Shown here in pieces: positions 47,007-58,048 of a stretch of 64,000 nt of DNA. Origin of the DNA: Lantana camara. Lineage: Eukaryota > Streptophyta > Magnoliopsida > Lamiales > Verbenaceae. Position 1 is the stretch's first letter; the number at the start of each line of letters is the position of its first letter. The notes under the pieces were generated by a model. It did no database searches. It was not told where the DNA came from and worked only from the letters and a program-made list of their open reading frames with translations. Where the stretch lies: contig CM074856.1 in NCBI GenBank assembly GCA_037501455.1, positions 98,611,001 to 98,675,000 of the forward strand, written 5' to 3'. Position numbers and translations under genes: made by a program.

Positions 47007-48934
47007 TGTTGGAAAACACGAATCAGAAAGTAGCGGAATTTAAAAATTTTCCCAACAAAAGGACCTTGAACTCGCAATCGTGTAACCAAATTCGTAAAGA
47101 TAGAAAACTTACTTTTCTTTTATTCTTTCTTGAAGCGTTTCAAGCCACCCAAGAACGCTCTTCTCGCGGCTTGATCCCCTCTCCTTGGTAAAGCTCGAAT
47201 CTTCAAACTTCTAACTTGAAGTCTCCAGAGATAGTCCACCAACTTGATCACAATCTAACTAGTAAGGATGCTAGTTCTCTAGTTAGTGTTTAGGCTTAAC
47301 CTAGGGTTTAATTTAATCTTGGAGAAGGGAAGGTGTTCAACACATGAACCAAGAATTGTCTATTAGCTCCTTATAGGAAGGGGGGTGCCGAAATTCCTAG
47401 TCCTTTATGGGCTAGGGGGTGCCGAAATTCCTAGTCCTTTATGGGCTAGGATTTTGGTCCCTCTCTCCTATTACTTGATCATCAAGTATTTCCAACTTTG
47501 ACTTGGAATTCTAATTCAAGTCAACTTTTAAGAGAGCTAAAAATATCCAAACTATTTTTGGATAATTTTATACTTTATTTATTATAAAATAAATAACTTA
47601 TTTTTATCTAATTAATTAATTCGTAATTAATTAACTAGATTATTTTCTCCAAAATTAGACTTTCCTTTTAATTCAAAATTAAACCAAAATCTATTAAATA
47701 ATTAACTAATTAATTATTTAATATATATATACACACGTGTGTGACACGTGTCACAGTGACACGTGTCACTCACGTGAGCCACACGTGTGACTTCACACGT
47801 GTGGAACCCTCTTGGCCCGATTAATTCATTTAATCATTTTCAAGCCTCAACTCATGTAACCAAGTTGTTGTGTGTGACCCTCTAGGTTCTCAATTCAATT
47901 AGCAGTGACCCTAATTAATTAATTCAGTCCACAGATTAAACGACCATAGTCTAGCAACAGGTGTTTAACCCCTAGCTGAATTGGAATGTTCGGATTCGAC
48001 AGAACCTTTAAGTCATTGATTCATGTGAGATACAATCCTCCTACTTACTATCTCTCAACCAAGATCTAGGGCAAGGGAATAATCAGAACCCTAATAATCC
48101 GGTCTTAAAGCTAAGTGCATTTCATATCCATTTGATCTCAATCCAAGAAACCCTTTTCTTGATGTCTTGATCTACTGCCTTGGCCAAGGACTCCATATGG
48201 CATATGAATGACTTACACAATAAGAGATCACCTTGCAAATGCAAGTGTAGGTCCTTTCTTGATTCTCATTCACTTTCATGAGTCACTTGTGCAGTCCCAG
48301 CATAAGCCTTGAATCAGTTGTCTAAGGCGACACCCTTTAAAGCTTATACCTAAGACTACAGAGTTACCTCATAAAGTGACAAGGAACCTCAAGTCTAAGG
48401 ATCAATTAATCACATCAATGACTCGTGAGATATTTCCTAATCTGGAAGTTTCCATTTCCTGAAATAGAAACTTCCTTTCCCATTTAGGAATGTTCTCACA
48501 CGGGGCACCTCAGTGAACTTACTTGTTAAAGTAAGCACCCTCATGTATCACGCACGTATCAACTATACACTTTGCACCTCCATGAAACAAGGTGGTCCTT
48601 CTTAAGGGCGTGATCCCACAAGCAAGCCTTAGAGGAGTCAGGTTGACACTCCCACTGTCTGTAGGACTCATCGGCTTGGAGTATTTTACTAATCATGACT
48701 TATGTGATATAGGGCTCGTTTCATGAACCATTTCACCTAAATGGTAGAGTCCTAAAGTCATCAGGATTAGGGGAGTTCTCATACATGCACAGATAAAGTA
48801 AACGCATACCAAACAAGAGCATATAAAGAAGTGTTGCCTCAATTCGTTATTTCATTCAAAGATTGTCTGTGATTACAATAAGGAAAAGCACAAAGCGGAT
48901 ATACAATCGGCTTTCTAGGGCACTATTCCTAACA
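47007..48934 (-). repeat. 3' LTR of the copia element, TATA box lost
   Basis: 1,928 bp, TGTTGG to CCTAACA. Compared with the 5' LTR it lacks the segment containing the TATA box (near 47372) and has gained a 34-bp tandem duplication (about 47381-47448). The six-site CACGTG cluster at 47734-47801 is kept. Confidence 0.93.
47734..47801 (-). promoter_or_regulatory. Six CACGTG (G-box) palindromes in 3' LTR
   Basis: CACGTG at 47734-47739, 47745-47750, 47760-47765, 47771-47776, 47782-47787 and 47796-47801. G-boxes are known plant bZIP and bHLH binding sites. Confidence 0.8.
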
Positions 48935-48945
48935 ATCTCCCACTT
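48935..48945 (-). other. Polypurine tract of the copia element
   Basis: Sense AGTGGGAGAT directly before the 3' LTR TGTTAGG, as is typical for copia elements. The polyprotein stop is only a few bases upstream. Confidence 0.85.
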
Positions 48946-48950
48946 GCCCG

Positions 48951-50294
48951 TCAAAGCCATTCTGAAGCTATTCTAAGTCCCATCTTCTGAAGATGACCTT
49001 GGAAAGCTTCTCGACTAAGGGGTTTAGTAAGTGGATCTACCACGTTCTCTGCTGATGTGACCCTCTCAATTTGCACATCTCCTCTTTTGATAATATCACG
49101 GATTAGGTGATACTTCCTCATAATGTGCTTGGTCCGTTGGTGAGATCTTGGTTCTCTTGCTTGAGCAACCACCCCAGTGTTGTCACAAAACACAATAATG
49201 GGGTCTTTCATGCTAGGAACAACATTCAATTCTTGAATGAAGTTTCTAATCCAAACACCTTCCTTAGCTGCATCATTTGCAGCTAAGTATTCGGCCTCAG
49301 TGGTCGAATCTGCAGTGGTAGTTTGCTTGGAACTCTTCCAACTCACTGCTCCGCCGTTTAGGCAGAAAATGTATCCTGACACTGACTTAAAATCATCTAA
49401 GTCAGATGCAAAGCTTGCATCGCAGTATCCTTCGACAGTAAGATCTTTCTGACCTCCGTAAACTAAGAATAAATCTTTAGTACTTTTCAAGTACTTAAGA
49501 ATATTCTTCACGGCAGCCCAGTGACCATCTCCAGGGTCAGATTGGAAACGACTCGTTACACTAAGTGCATAAGCCACATCCGGTCGAGTACATAACATTG
49601 CATACATTATGCTACCTATTGCTGATGCATAAGGTGTATGAGTCATTCTTTCCTTCTCAAGGTTAGTCTTAGGGCACATCTTCTTTGAAAGACATGTTCC
49701 TACACTCATAGGAAGGTTCTTAACCTTTGCTGACTCTATATTGAATCTCTTCAATACTTTGTCAATGTACATCAACTGTGATAGTCCTATTAACCTTCTA
49801 GATCTATCTCTATAGATTTTAATTCCAAGGATATAGGACGCATCACCAAGATCTTTCATCTCGAATTGGTTCGATAACCATAACTTAGTCACTTTCATGT
49901 CATCCTTCGAATTCCCAATAAGAAGGATGTCATCAACATAAAGTACTAAGAATTGCACTGAGGTCTCCAATTCCTTTCTATACACACATAATTCATTCGA
50001 AATTTGGATGAATCCAAATGCTTTGACCGATTCATCAAATCGAATGTTCCAATTCCTAGAAGCCTGTTTCAATCCATAGATTGATCTTTGGAGTTTGTAA
50101 ACCTTTTGCTCACTCACACTGAATGTGAAACCTATGGGTTGCTCCATATAAATGTCTTTGTCAATGTCACCATTGAGAAAGGCAGTTTTCACATCCATTT
50201 GCCATATCTCATAGTCATAATATGCAGCAATGGCAAACATGATCCGAATAGACTTTTGCATTGCAACTGGTGAAAAGGTTTCATCAAAATCCAC
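48951..50294 (-). pseudogene. Copia pol fragment: reverse transcriptase (most) and RNase H
   Basis: Open for 447 codons from 50294; the first codon is GTG inside the frame and not a true start. RT: catalytic Asp in QMDVKTAFLNGDIDK and the YVDD motif (VLYVDDILLIGNS), then KDLGDASYILGIKI. RNase H: GYCDASFASDLDD, SKQTTTADSTTEAEYLA and DPLTKPLSREAF. It ends 16 bp before the 3' LTR, as full-length copia pol does. It is separated from the upstream frame by a one-base loss near 50300, within the segment between KGFTQR and DFDETFSPV. Confidence 0.93.
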
Positions 50295-51304
50295 GCCGGT
50301 CTCTGAGTGAATCCTTTTGCAACCAGTCTTGCTTTGTAGGCTGCAATGCTTCCATCAACTCCAAGCTTTCTCTTAAAGATCCATTTGCAACCTATGGGTT
50401 TGACCCCATCAGGCAAATCTACCAAGGTCCAAACTTGGTTGGAGTTCATGGAATCCATTTCGGATTTCATGGCTTCTATCCACTGTTCAGAGTCAGAATC
50501 TGAAAGTGCCTCCTCATATGTTAAAGGATCATTATCCTTTTGAGAGATTTCATGGAAGAATCCATACCATCTCTCCGGCTGTCTAGGAGTGCGTTCAGAA
50601 CGCCTTAGAGGAGGATTTACATGTATATCGAAATTTGTGATTGGTTGTAGTTGATCAGAGTGGGACGTTTCTTCAGTGGGTGACGTGGGGTCATTTTGTA
50701 CTTCTTTTAATTCTATGATCTTGCCTTTCTTTTCTTTAAGGAACGGTTCCTCAAGAAAAGTGGCATTTCTGGAAACGAACACCTTTTGCTCAGATTGATC
50801 ATAGAAGTAGTATCCTATGGATTCCTTAGGATAACCTACAAAGTAGCATAAGTTAGAACGAGATTCTAACTTATCTCCCACTGTCCTCTTCACGTAAGCA
50901 GGACAACCCCAAATTCTTAAGTAAGAATAACTAGGGATTTTACCATGCCACATTTCATAGGGCGTTTTAGGGACTGACTTAGAGGGAACTAGATTCAAAA
51001 TCTTTGCTGCACTTTCTAGGGCATAACCCCAGAAAGAAGGTGGTAAGTCAGTGAAACTCATCATGGAACGAACCATATCAAGTAGGGTTCGATTCCTTCT
51101 CTCAGAAATTCCATTAAGCTGAGGAGTTCCCGGAGGAGTCCACTGAGAGATAATCCCATTATCTTTGAGATGACTAAGGAATTCTTCACTAAGATATTCG
51201 CCTCCTCGATCAGATCGAAGTGCTTTGATCTTGTGACTAGTTTGGTTCTCAACCTCCTTTTGAAATTCTAAGAATTTCACAAAAGCTTCAGATTTATACT
51301 TCAT
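50189..51304 (-). pseudogene. Copia pol fragment: integrase core and start of RT
   Basis: 371 codons. Integrase catalytic Asp32 (LRSDRGGEYLS) and Glu68 (NGISERRNRT) with a 35-residue gap; then WGYALESAAKILNLVPSKSV and the RT entry WTLVDLPDGVKPIGCKWIFK to VAKGFTQR. The last 30 or so residues are out of frame after the frameshift. Upstream it is cut from the gag-protease part by one in-frame stop (51308-51310). Confidence 0.93.
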
Positions 51305-51307
51305 TAA

Positions 51308-52852
51308 TTATACATAACCATACCGACTAAAGTCATCAGTAAAGGTTATGAAGTACTGATGATTGTTTCTAGTGCTTACACTAAGCGGTCCACAAACATC
51401 AGTATGGATCAAATCCAAAACCTTAGTGGCACGTTCCACAGTTCCTTTAAAAGGAACTTTGGACATCTTTCCTTTGAGACAGGATTCGCAAGAAGTCAAC
51501 TCTTTGAGATCACTTTCAGAGAATGATCCTAAAGTGTTTATCTTGCTAATTCTGTTCTTGGAAATGTGTCCTAATCTAGCGTGCCATAAGGGAGGTGAAA
51601 CTTTGTCATCTCTCTTACGCTTTGTTTCTCGTTGTATATTCATAATATTGATATTTTGAGTTAGGTAAAGTCCATTACTTAGAGTACCGATATGAACGGA
51701 AGAGTTGTTCCGTTTGATAAAATATTTACCATTCTTAATATAAGTCTCAGAACCTTCACAATCTAATATTGGAACTGAAATTATATTACGAATAATGCTC
51801 GGTACATAAAGGACTTTATTTAATACTAACTCAAAACTACCTAAATCTAATCTAATTGTGCCTAAAGCTCGAGCTTCAACGTTTGAGCCATCGCCGATCT
51901 TCAAGACACATTCTCCTTCTTTGAGTTGTTGGACTTCACTTAGCATCTGTACATCATTACAGATATGAATTCCACAACCGGTATCAAGTACCCAAGAACT
52001 AGAATTAATAGAAAGATTTACTTCAACGAGAAAGATACCTTTCCTTAGAGTAGCCTTGTACTCTGGGCAGTTTCTCCTCCAATGTCCCGCTTTGCCACAA
52101 TGGAAGCAAACATCCTCTTTCTGATCACGCTTCTTCTTTTGGGCCTTCCCCTTCGAAATGCCACCAGTGGGCCTAAGGGGTTTCTTCTTCTTCTTTTGGG
52201 CTTTCTTGCCCTTACCTTTAGAAGGCTCAGAAGAGGAAGATGGAGCATTCACCATCAAAACCTTATTGTCCTTCTTGATCGTGCTTTCAGCAGTCACAAG
52301 CTGACTAATCAGCTCAGCTATAGTAGCACCAGCATGATTCATGTTGAAGTTAAGGACAAATGGGTTGAATGATGGTGGGAGCGAAGCTAGCAACAAATCT
52401 ACTGAAAGCTCATCTTTCAGTGGCATGTCCATGGAAGCAAGTTTCTCAGTAAGGGCAAGAAACTTAAGTCCATATTCATGGACACTTGAACCTTCCCTCA
52501 TTCTCAAGTGAAACAATTCCTTTGATGTGTTATACCTTGTAACACGTTCATGAGGGCGGTAAAGTTGCTCTAAGTGGTCGTAAATCTCCCAAGCAAATTC
52601 CATGGCCTCATGTTGCCTTTGCAAGTCCGGAGACATGTTAGCCAACATAAGGCAACGGGCTTGGAGATTATCATCCTTCCACTTCTGAATCGCGTCCCGC
52701 TCAGCCCGAGTGGGAGCCTCCCCTTCGAAGAGAACATAAGTTCTCTTCTCAGAATCTAAAATGATTTTTAGATTCCTCAGCCAATCAGAATAGTTGGGAC
52801 CAGTCAACTTGTTTGACTCGAGGATCGATACAAGAGGGTTTTTGGTTGCCAT
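51308..52852 (-). pseudogene. Copia gag, protease and integrase N-terminus
   Basis: 514 codons from ATG at 52852 (MATKNPLVSI). The frame is open 22 codons further upstream, but this start fits copia gag. UBN2-type gag core about 20-190, lysine-rich linker, CCHC knuckle C249-C262 (CFHCGKAGHWRRNC), protease D290-T291-G292, integrase zinc finger H424, H429, C455, C458, and the first catalytic Asp485 (HTDVCGPL). The stop TAA at 51308 falls just after the DDFSRYGYV motif. No readthrough signal is recognised, so it is most simply a nonsense mutation. Confidence 0.93.
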
Positions 52853-53047
52853 TTCAAAAACACGTAGAGAATCACAGAATCTACGACCTAAATGGCAAAA
52901 CAGAGAACTAGTGAGCATGCTGAATCATAACGATATACAAAAGATAAGGTCTTTAATCTAATGTAGCTCCCACTGTTTTTCAAAGATCTAGAATTCCCAA
53001 AGATCTAAGAGGAACACGTTTCCCAATGGGTACTAAGATCCTAGGCA

Positions 53048-53088
53048 TTTTACCTCGAACCCACGACTCGCGGACATTCTAAGTAAGA
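53048..53088 (-). promoter_or_regulatory. Leader hairpin motif, copy 1
   Basis: Core CCCACGACTCGCGGACA (53060-53076, plus view). Of the first ten flanking positions, eight pair by Watson-Crick and one as G-U in sense RNA. Confidence 0.65.
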
Positions 53089-53164
53089 ACCCTAGGTAGG
53101 TACAACTTACCAATTCTAACACCTTTAGAACTCTTAGTAATTGTTTTTGCATCACCTATCTTTC

Positions 53165-53198
53165 AATATGGACCCACGACTCGTGCGACATCCATATT
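53165..53198 (-). promoter_or_regulatory. Leader hairpin motif, copy 2 (variant core)
   Basis: Core at 53173-53190 with CGTGCG in place of CGCGG; perfect 8-bp flanking stem AATATGGA/TCCATATT. The inner stem gains an A-U pair where other copies have G-U. Confidence 0.7.
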
Positions 53199-53254
53199 TA
53201 CTTAGGCGTTAAGCTAGACCCGTCAATCATAAGATCATGACCAAAACTTAGTTC

Positions 53255-53283
53255 GAACGACCCACGACTCGCGGACATCGCCC
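53255..53283 (-). promoter_or_regulatory. Leader hairpin motif, copy 3
   Basis: Core at 53261-53277; six-pair flanking stem of which two are G-U only on the minus (sense) strand. Confidence 0.6.
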
Positions 53284-53354
53284 TTGCTAAAATTGATCAC
53301 GAAATATTGATCATTTAAAATGATTAATTAGGTAACTAAGAACTAATAAGCTCC

Positions 53355-53389
53355 ACTAGCTATCCCACGACTCGCGGACAATAACTAGC
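53355..53389 (-). promoter_or_regulatory. Leader hairpin motif, copy 4
   Basis: Core at 53364-53380; nine-pair flanking stem ACTAGCTAT/ATAACTAGC including two sense-strand G-U pairs. Confidence 0.65.
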
Positions 53390-54524
53390 TTTACTTACTA
53401 AACTAAAAACCTATTGATGGAATGCTAGGAATTTAATTCAAAATTTGCATCTCGAATTAAACACCTATTTGTTCGAAATTAGCTTAATATTTAATGGGAA
53501 TTTTCGAATCAACCGGAGAGTTGTCCGGTTCGACCTCACCAACATATATGTTATCCAATTTTATTAGTCTTGATTAATGCAAGTACACTTAAATGCATAT
53601 CAAACAAGCACATAAACAGATAACATGTCCTAGCATGATACTAACATGTAATGATCATGGGTTCTACCTATCTTATGCGTTCTAACAAAATAAACAGTTT
53701 AAATCACATAAGGGAAAGCGGTAACAAAATACGAGCCCTATCTCTATTACATTTAACAATTGAGATTCCCCTCCCTAACATTTTGAGGGGTCTTCACTTA
53801 CGGCCTCCTTGTTACTTGAATGTGGTCCATCTTACTCCATGGGTGCATTGTCTCCAAAATGAAAATAAAACCTCACCACCTATCTCTACTCTCAAATTAC
53901 AATAAAAAGAAAAAGACATAAAGTAATAAGGCTCAATCTTCATATTGGCCTTAGACAATTACACGGGGCATACCCCGGCCTCAAAAACAGTAATATGGAA
54001 AGCCACATAATAAATCACATAACAGTACTCACATCAGTGAGGCTCCAACCTCAATTGAAAAACGCAACTATAGGGCTCCAACCCCAATTTAAACCATCCA
54101 TGTGCATAAATTAAAACCATACATAGATCTAAACCCATGATCACCTAACATGCTTTTGCAAGAATTTAAATTTAACCAATAAATTAAAAATTCTCGTTTC
54201 AGGTCCTAATGACTTAAAACATGACTTAGATGCAATTCTTGTTCAAGAGTCTTTTCAATAAAACCCGAAAAACAATAAACCAATAAAATTCCAATTAATT
54301 TCCAAAATTAATAATTTTATTCTTTCATTATTTTCAGAAAATAAAATTCATAATTTTCCCAAAATCCAAATCGCTTTAATTTCTCAAAAATCCCAATTTA
54401 ATCAAAATTTTAAAATAATTTTATTTTAGCAAAACTGATTTTAAAAGATAAAATTAAAATAAAATTAAATCGGGATTTTAAGGACCGAAAACACGAAAAA
54501 ACACGAAACACGAAAACGAGCCCA

Positions 54525-54835
54525 AAAAGGGCCCAGCCGCGTGAGACACCGCCGCGCAGCAGCGCGAGCGGACCCGCGCCAGCAGCACGCACAGCGCGCG
54601 ACAGTTGCCGCTCGCGTGCGCACGCTGGGCGTGCATCATGCGCGCGCCGCGCGCAGCAGCGCCGGCCGCGACTAGGCGGGCTGTGCAGGCGTCCCGCGCG
54701 GTTGCGGGACGGACTGGGCGGGCGTGCCTAGGCACACCCGGGATGGCTCCCGCGCGGTTGCGGGAGTGGCTGGGCGGCGTGCGCGCGCAGACCTGGGGCG
54801 TGCTACACATTGGCACGTCCCAATCCCGCGCGTTT
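54525..54835 (-). repeat. GC-rich island in the copia leader
   Basis: Some 310 bp of strongly GC- and CpG-rich sequence inside AT-rich leader. It includes two direct copies, 56 bp apart, of the hairpin TCCCGC-GCGGTT-GCGGGA (54692-54709 and 54748-54765). Frames such as 54605-55018 are low-complexity Ala/Arg and are not credited. Confidence 0.75.
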
Positions 54836-55081
54836 GTTTCGCGTCTCGTTTCGTGTCTAGGTTTCTCGAAACCAATTCAATCCAAAATTAAAAAATTCGA
54901 TTTTGATAAATTTCAACTAAAACAATTTTCAAAAACAGTTTTAGAAATTCAGGAAAAATTTACAGTTTCGTATATCAGGCTTTCTAAAAGAACTCATGAA
55001 TACCTAATTCGCATCTAAGCCTAAGAATTTCTACCAAATTCGGAATAATTGAGACGAATCAGAAACACGATTAACGAGGTG

Positions 55082-55093
55082 GCTCTGATACCA
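55082..55093 (-). other. Primer binding site of the copia element
   Basis: Sense TGGTATCAGAGC (tRNA-iMet), 2 nt from the 5' LTR. Confidence 0.93.
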
Positions 55094-55477
55094 CTTGTTG
55101 CAAAACACGAATCAGAAAGCAGCGGAATTTAAAAATTTTCCCAACAAAAGGACCTTGAACTCGCAATCGTGTAACAAATTCGTAAAGATAGAAAACTTAC
55201 TTTTCTTTTATTCTTTCTTGAAGCGTTTCAAGCCACCCAAGAACGCTCTTCTCGCGGCTTGATCCCCTCTCCTTGGTAAAGCTCGAATCTTGAAACTTCT
55301 AACTTGAAGTCTCTAGAGATAGTCCACCAACTTGATCACAATCTAACTAGTAAGGATGCTAGTTCTCTAGTTAGTGTTTAGGCTTAACCTAGGGTTTAAT
55401 TTAATCTTGGAGAAGGGAAGGTGTTCAACACATGAACCAAGAATTGTCTATTAGCTCCATAAGGAGCTCGAGCTCCC

Positions 55478-55486
55478 CTATTTATA
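55478..55486 (-). promoter_or_regulatory. TATA box of copia 5' LTR
   Basis: Sense TATAAATAG in a GC-richer setting (GAGCTCGAGCTC downstream). Absent from the 3' LTR. Confidence 0.7.
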
Positions 55487-55810
55487 GGAAGGGGGTGCCG
55501 AAATTCCTAGTCCTTTATGGGCTAGGATTTTGGTCCCTCTCTCCTATTACTTGATCATCAAGTATTTCCAACTTTGACTTTGAATTCTAATTCAAGTCAA
55601 CTTTTAAGAGAGCTAAAAATATCCAAACTATTTTTGGATAATTTTATACTTTATTTATTATAAAATAAATAACTTATTTTTATCTAATTAATTAATTCGT
55701 AATTAATTAACTAGATTATTTTCTCCAAAATTAGACTTTCCTTTTAATTCAAAATTAAACCAAAGTCTATTAAATAATTAACTAATTAATTATTTAATAT
55801 ATATATACAC

Positions 55811-55878
55811 ACGTGTGTGACACGTGTCACAGTGACACGTGTCACTCACGTGAGCCACACGTGTGACTTCACACGTGT
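55811..55878 (-). promoter_or_regulatory. Six CACGTG (G-box) palindromes in 5' LTR
   Basis: The same cluster as in the 3' LTR, conserved base for base by eye, lying some 320-400 bp upstream of the TATA box in sense direction. Confidence 0.8.
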
Positions 55879-57010
55879 GGAACCCTCTTCGCCCGATTAA
55901 CTTATTTAATCATTTTCAAGCCTCAACTCATGTAACCAAGTTGTTGTGTGTGACCCTCTAGGTTCTCAATTCAATTAGCAGTGACCCTAATTAATTAATT
56001 CAGTCCACAGATTAAACGACCATAGTCTAGCAACAGGTGTTTAACCCCTAGCTGAATTGGAATGTTCGGATTCGACAGAACCTTTAAGTCATTGATTCAT
56101 GTGAGATACAATCCTCCTACTTACTATCTCTCAACCAAGATCTAGGGTAAGGGAATAATTAGAACCCTAATAATCTGGTCTTAAAGCTAAGTGCATTTCA
56201 TATCCATTTGATCTCAATCCAAGAAACCCTTTTCTTGATGTCTTGATCTACTGCCTTGGCCAAGGACTCCATATGGCATATGAATGACTTACACAATAAG
56301 AGATCACCTTGCAAATGCAAGTGTAGGTCCTTTCTTGATTCTCATTCACTTTCATGAGTCACTTGTGCAGCCCCAGCATAAGCCTTGAATCAGTTGTCTA
56401 AGGCGACACCCTTTAAAGCTTATACCTAAGACTACAGAGTTAAGTCGTAAAGTGACAAGGAACCTCAAGTCTAAGGATCAATTAATCACATCAATGACTC
56501 GTGAGATATTTCCTAATCTGGAAGTTTCCATTTCCTGAAATAGAAACTTCCTTTCCCATTTAGGAATGTTCTCACACGGGGCACCTCAGTGAACTTACTT
56601 GTTAAAGTAAGCACCCTCATGTATCACGCACGTATCAACTATACACTTTGCACCTCCATGAAATAAGGTGGTCCTTCTTAAGGGCGTGATCCCACAAGCA
56701 AGCCTTAGAGGAGTCAGGTTGACACTCCCACTGTCTGTAGGACTCATCGGCTTGGAGTATTTTACTAATCGTGACTTATGTGATATAGGGCTCGTTTCAT
56801 GAACCATTTCACCTAAATGGTAGAGTCCTAAAGTCAACAGGATTAGGGGAGTTCTCATACATGCACAGATAAAGTAAACGCATACCAAACAAGAGCATAT
56901 AAAGAAGTGTTGCCTCAATTCGTTATTTCATTCAAAGATTGTCTGTGATTACAATAAGGAAAAGCACAAAGCGGATATACAATCGGCTTTCTAGGGCACT
57001 ATTCCTAACA

Positions 57011-57015
57011 GTATG
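57011..57015. repeat. Target-site duplication GTATG, right
   Basis: Abuts LTR end CCTAACA at 57010. Confidence 0.93.
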
Positions 57016-57480
57016 GCCATACCTAACGACCGTTAGTCCCCCCCAGGCCCTTTGTTTACGTGCTTTGTTCACTTGTTTGCCCGTTTTACTTTTTTCTCTT
57101 CCCTTTCTTGATCCTTGTGAGTTATGTGCTTGTTTATAAGTATGAATTGCTATGTTATGACTTGTAATCGATTGGTTTTAATATGATTTACGAAGGATAT
57201 CAACATGAATGAGCATAATCTCTTCAGGTATTGAGTGAATCATTTGTCTATGTGTCTCTAAGGCATTAATTGTGCACATGAACATTTTCATAAATTAATA
57301 TCATCAACATCTCATAACATATCATCTCATGAGCTTGTCGTTCGTCAATTATTTGGTTCATGGAGTCGAATCTTACGTCTAGTTATTCTTTTCTTGTACA
57401 GAGGTTAGTCCAGGGCTTGGAGAGCAGCCTCCCTAGTTCGTATTCATTCTCTTTTGTCAAGGTGAGGTTTAGGGTCATAA
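57016..57480 (+). repeat. Plus-sense LTR, third piece
   Basis: Continuation of the LTR begun at 42300. Mini-exon 57402-57461 (acceptor CTTGTACAG, donor TCAAG|GTGAGG). The LTR is broken near 57480, where minus-sense LTR sequence begins, so its 3' end is lost. Confidence 0.6.
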
Positions 57481-58048
57481 TGGTTCAAATGGGGCGATTC
57501 GGATAAGAAACGGGCCGGATATAAGCAAAACGGACGAAGATGGCGAGTCTGTCAAACGGGTCACGGTTCAGGCGAAATTTGGAGGTTCAATCGGGCTTAG
57601 AAAATTAAAAATCTAGGTTTCTTGGCTTCCTTTCTTCATTACAAGTCCGGCGTCACTTTTTAAATTTGAATTCAAATTTTCGAGCTCAAGTTAAGGCCTC
57701 CGGAACCCAAGGTGCGCTAAAACGAATTAGGCCCTCAAGTCCCTAACAACTAAAATAGTTTAAGAAAAATATAAAACGAACTCTAAAATAATAAATGAGC
57801 ATATAAAAAAGATTATAAATCACATAATTCATGTATAGCAAGTTTTCACAAAAATCGGAATTGAAAACGGGATTAAACGAGTTAAAAACGAGTTGAAAAT
57901 GTATAAAACGTTTAAAAACTTAAACCTAAAGCATATAACAAATATTCAAATATTAAAATAAATCATATAATTATATATTTAATTAATTAAATGCACACTT
58001 ACCACACTTGTCACGTCCGTACCTGGAAGGCCGAAGAATCGGGATGTT
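57481..58048 (-). repeat. Minus-sense LTR fragment (sense 5' part)
   Basis: Shares CGGAACCCAAGGTGCGCTAA and GAGCTCAAG blocks with the young gypsy LTR. The sense 5' end is at about 58048 (GGGATGTTAC in plus view). The left boundary is approximate. Confidence 0.55.

Larger units (their letters stand above)
52853..55081 (-). other. Unusually long leader of the copia element
   Basis: 2.2 kb between PBS and gag start, AT-rich with no long sense frame. It carries four hairpin motifs (53048-53389) and a GC-rich island (about 54525-54835). Long leaders occur in some plant copia lineages, but these two contents are not explained by coding. Confidence 0.8.
47007..57010 (-). mobile_element. Full-length Ty1/copia element, non-autonomous as it stands
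   Basis: About 10 kb, minus sense: 5' LTR 55096-57010, PBS 55082-55093, a long leader 52853-55081, broken polyprotein 52852-48951, PPT, 3' LTR 47007-48934. TSD GTATG at 47002-47006 and 57011-57015. The LTRs differ at roughly 20 sites and by indels, so it is clearly older than the young gypsy element. Domain order protease-integrase-RT-RNase H is diagnostic for copia. I do not assign a lineage. Confidence 0.95.
55096..57010 (-). repeat. 5' LTR of the copia element, with TATA box
   Basis: 1,915 bp. The sense promoter TATAAATAG (55478-55486) is preserved here; the start of transcription would lie about 30 nt further left. The G-box cluster at about 55811-55878 lies upstream in U3. Confidence 0.93.

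Noticed and set aside
54605..55018. 137-codon Ala/Arg-rich frame
   Set aside because: Product of the GC-rich island in the copia leader, antisense to the element, absent stop codons explained by composition.
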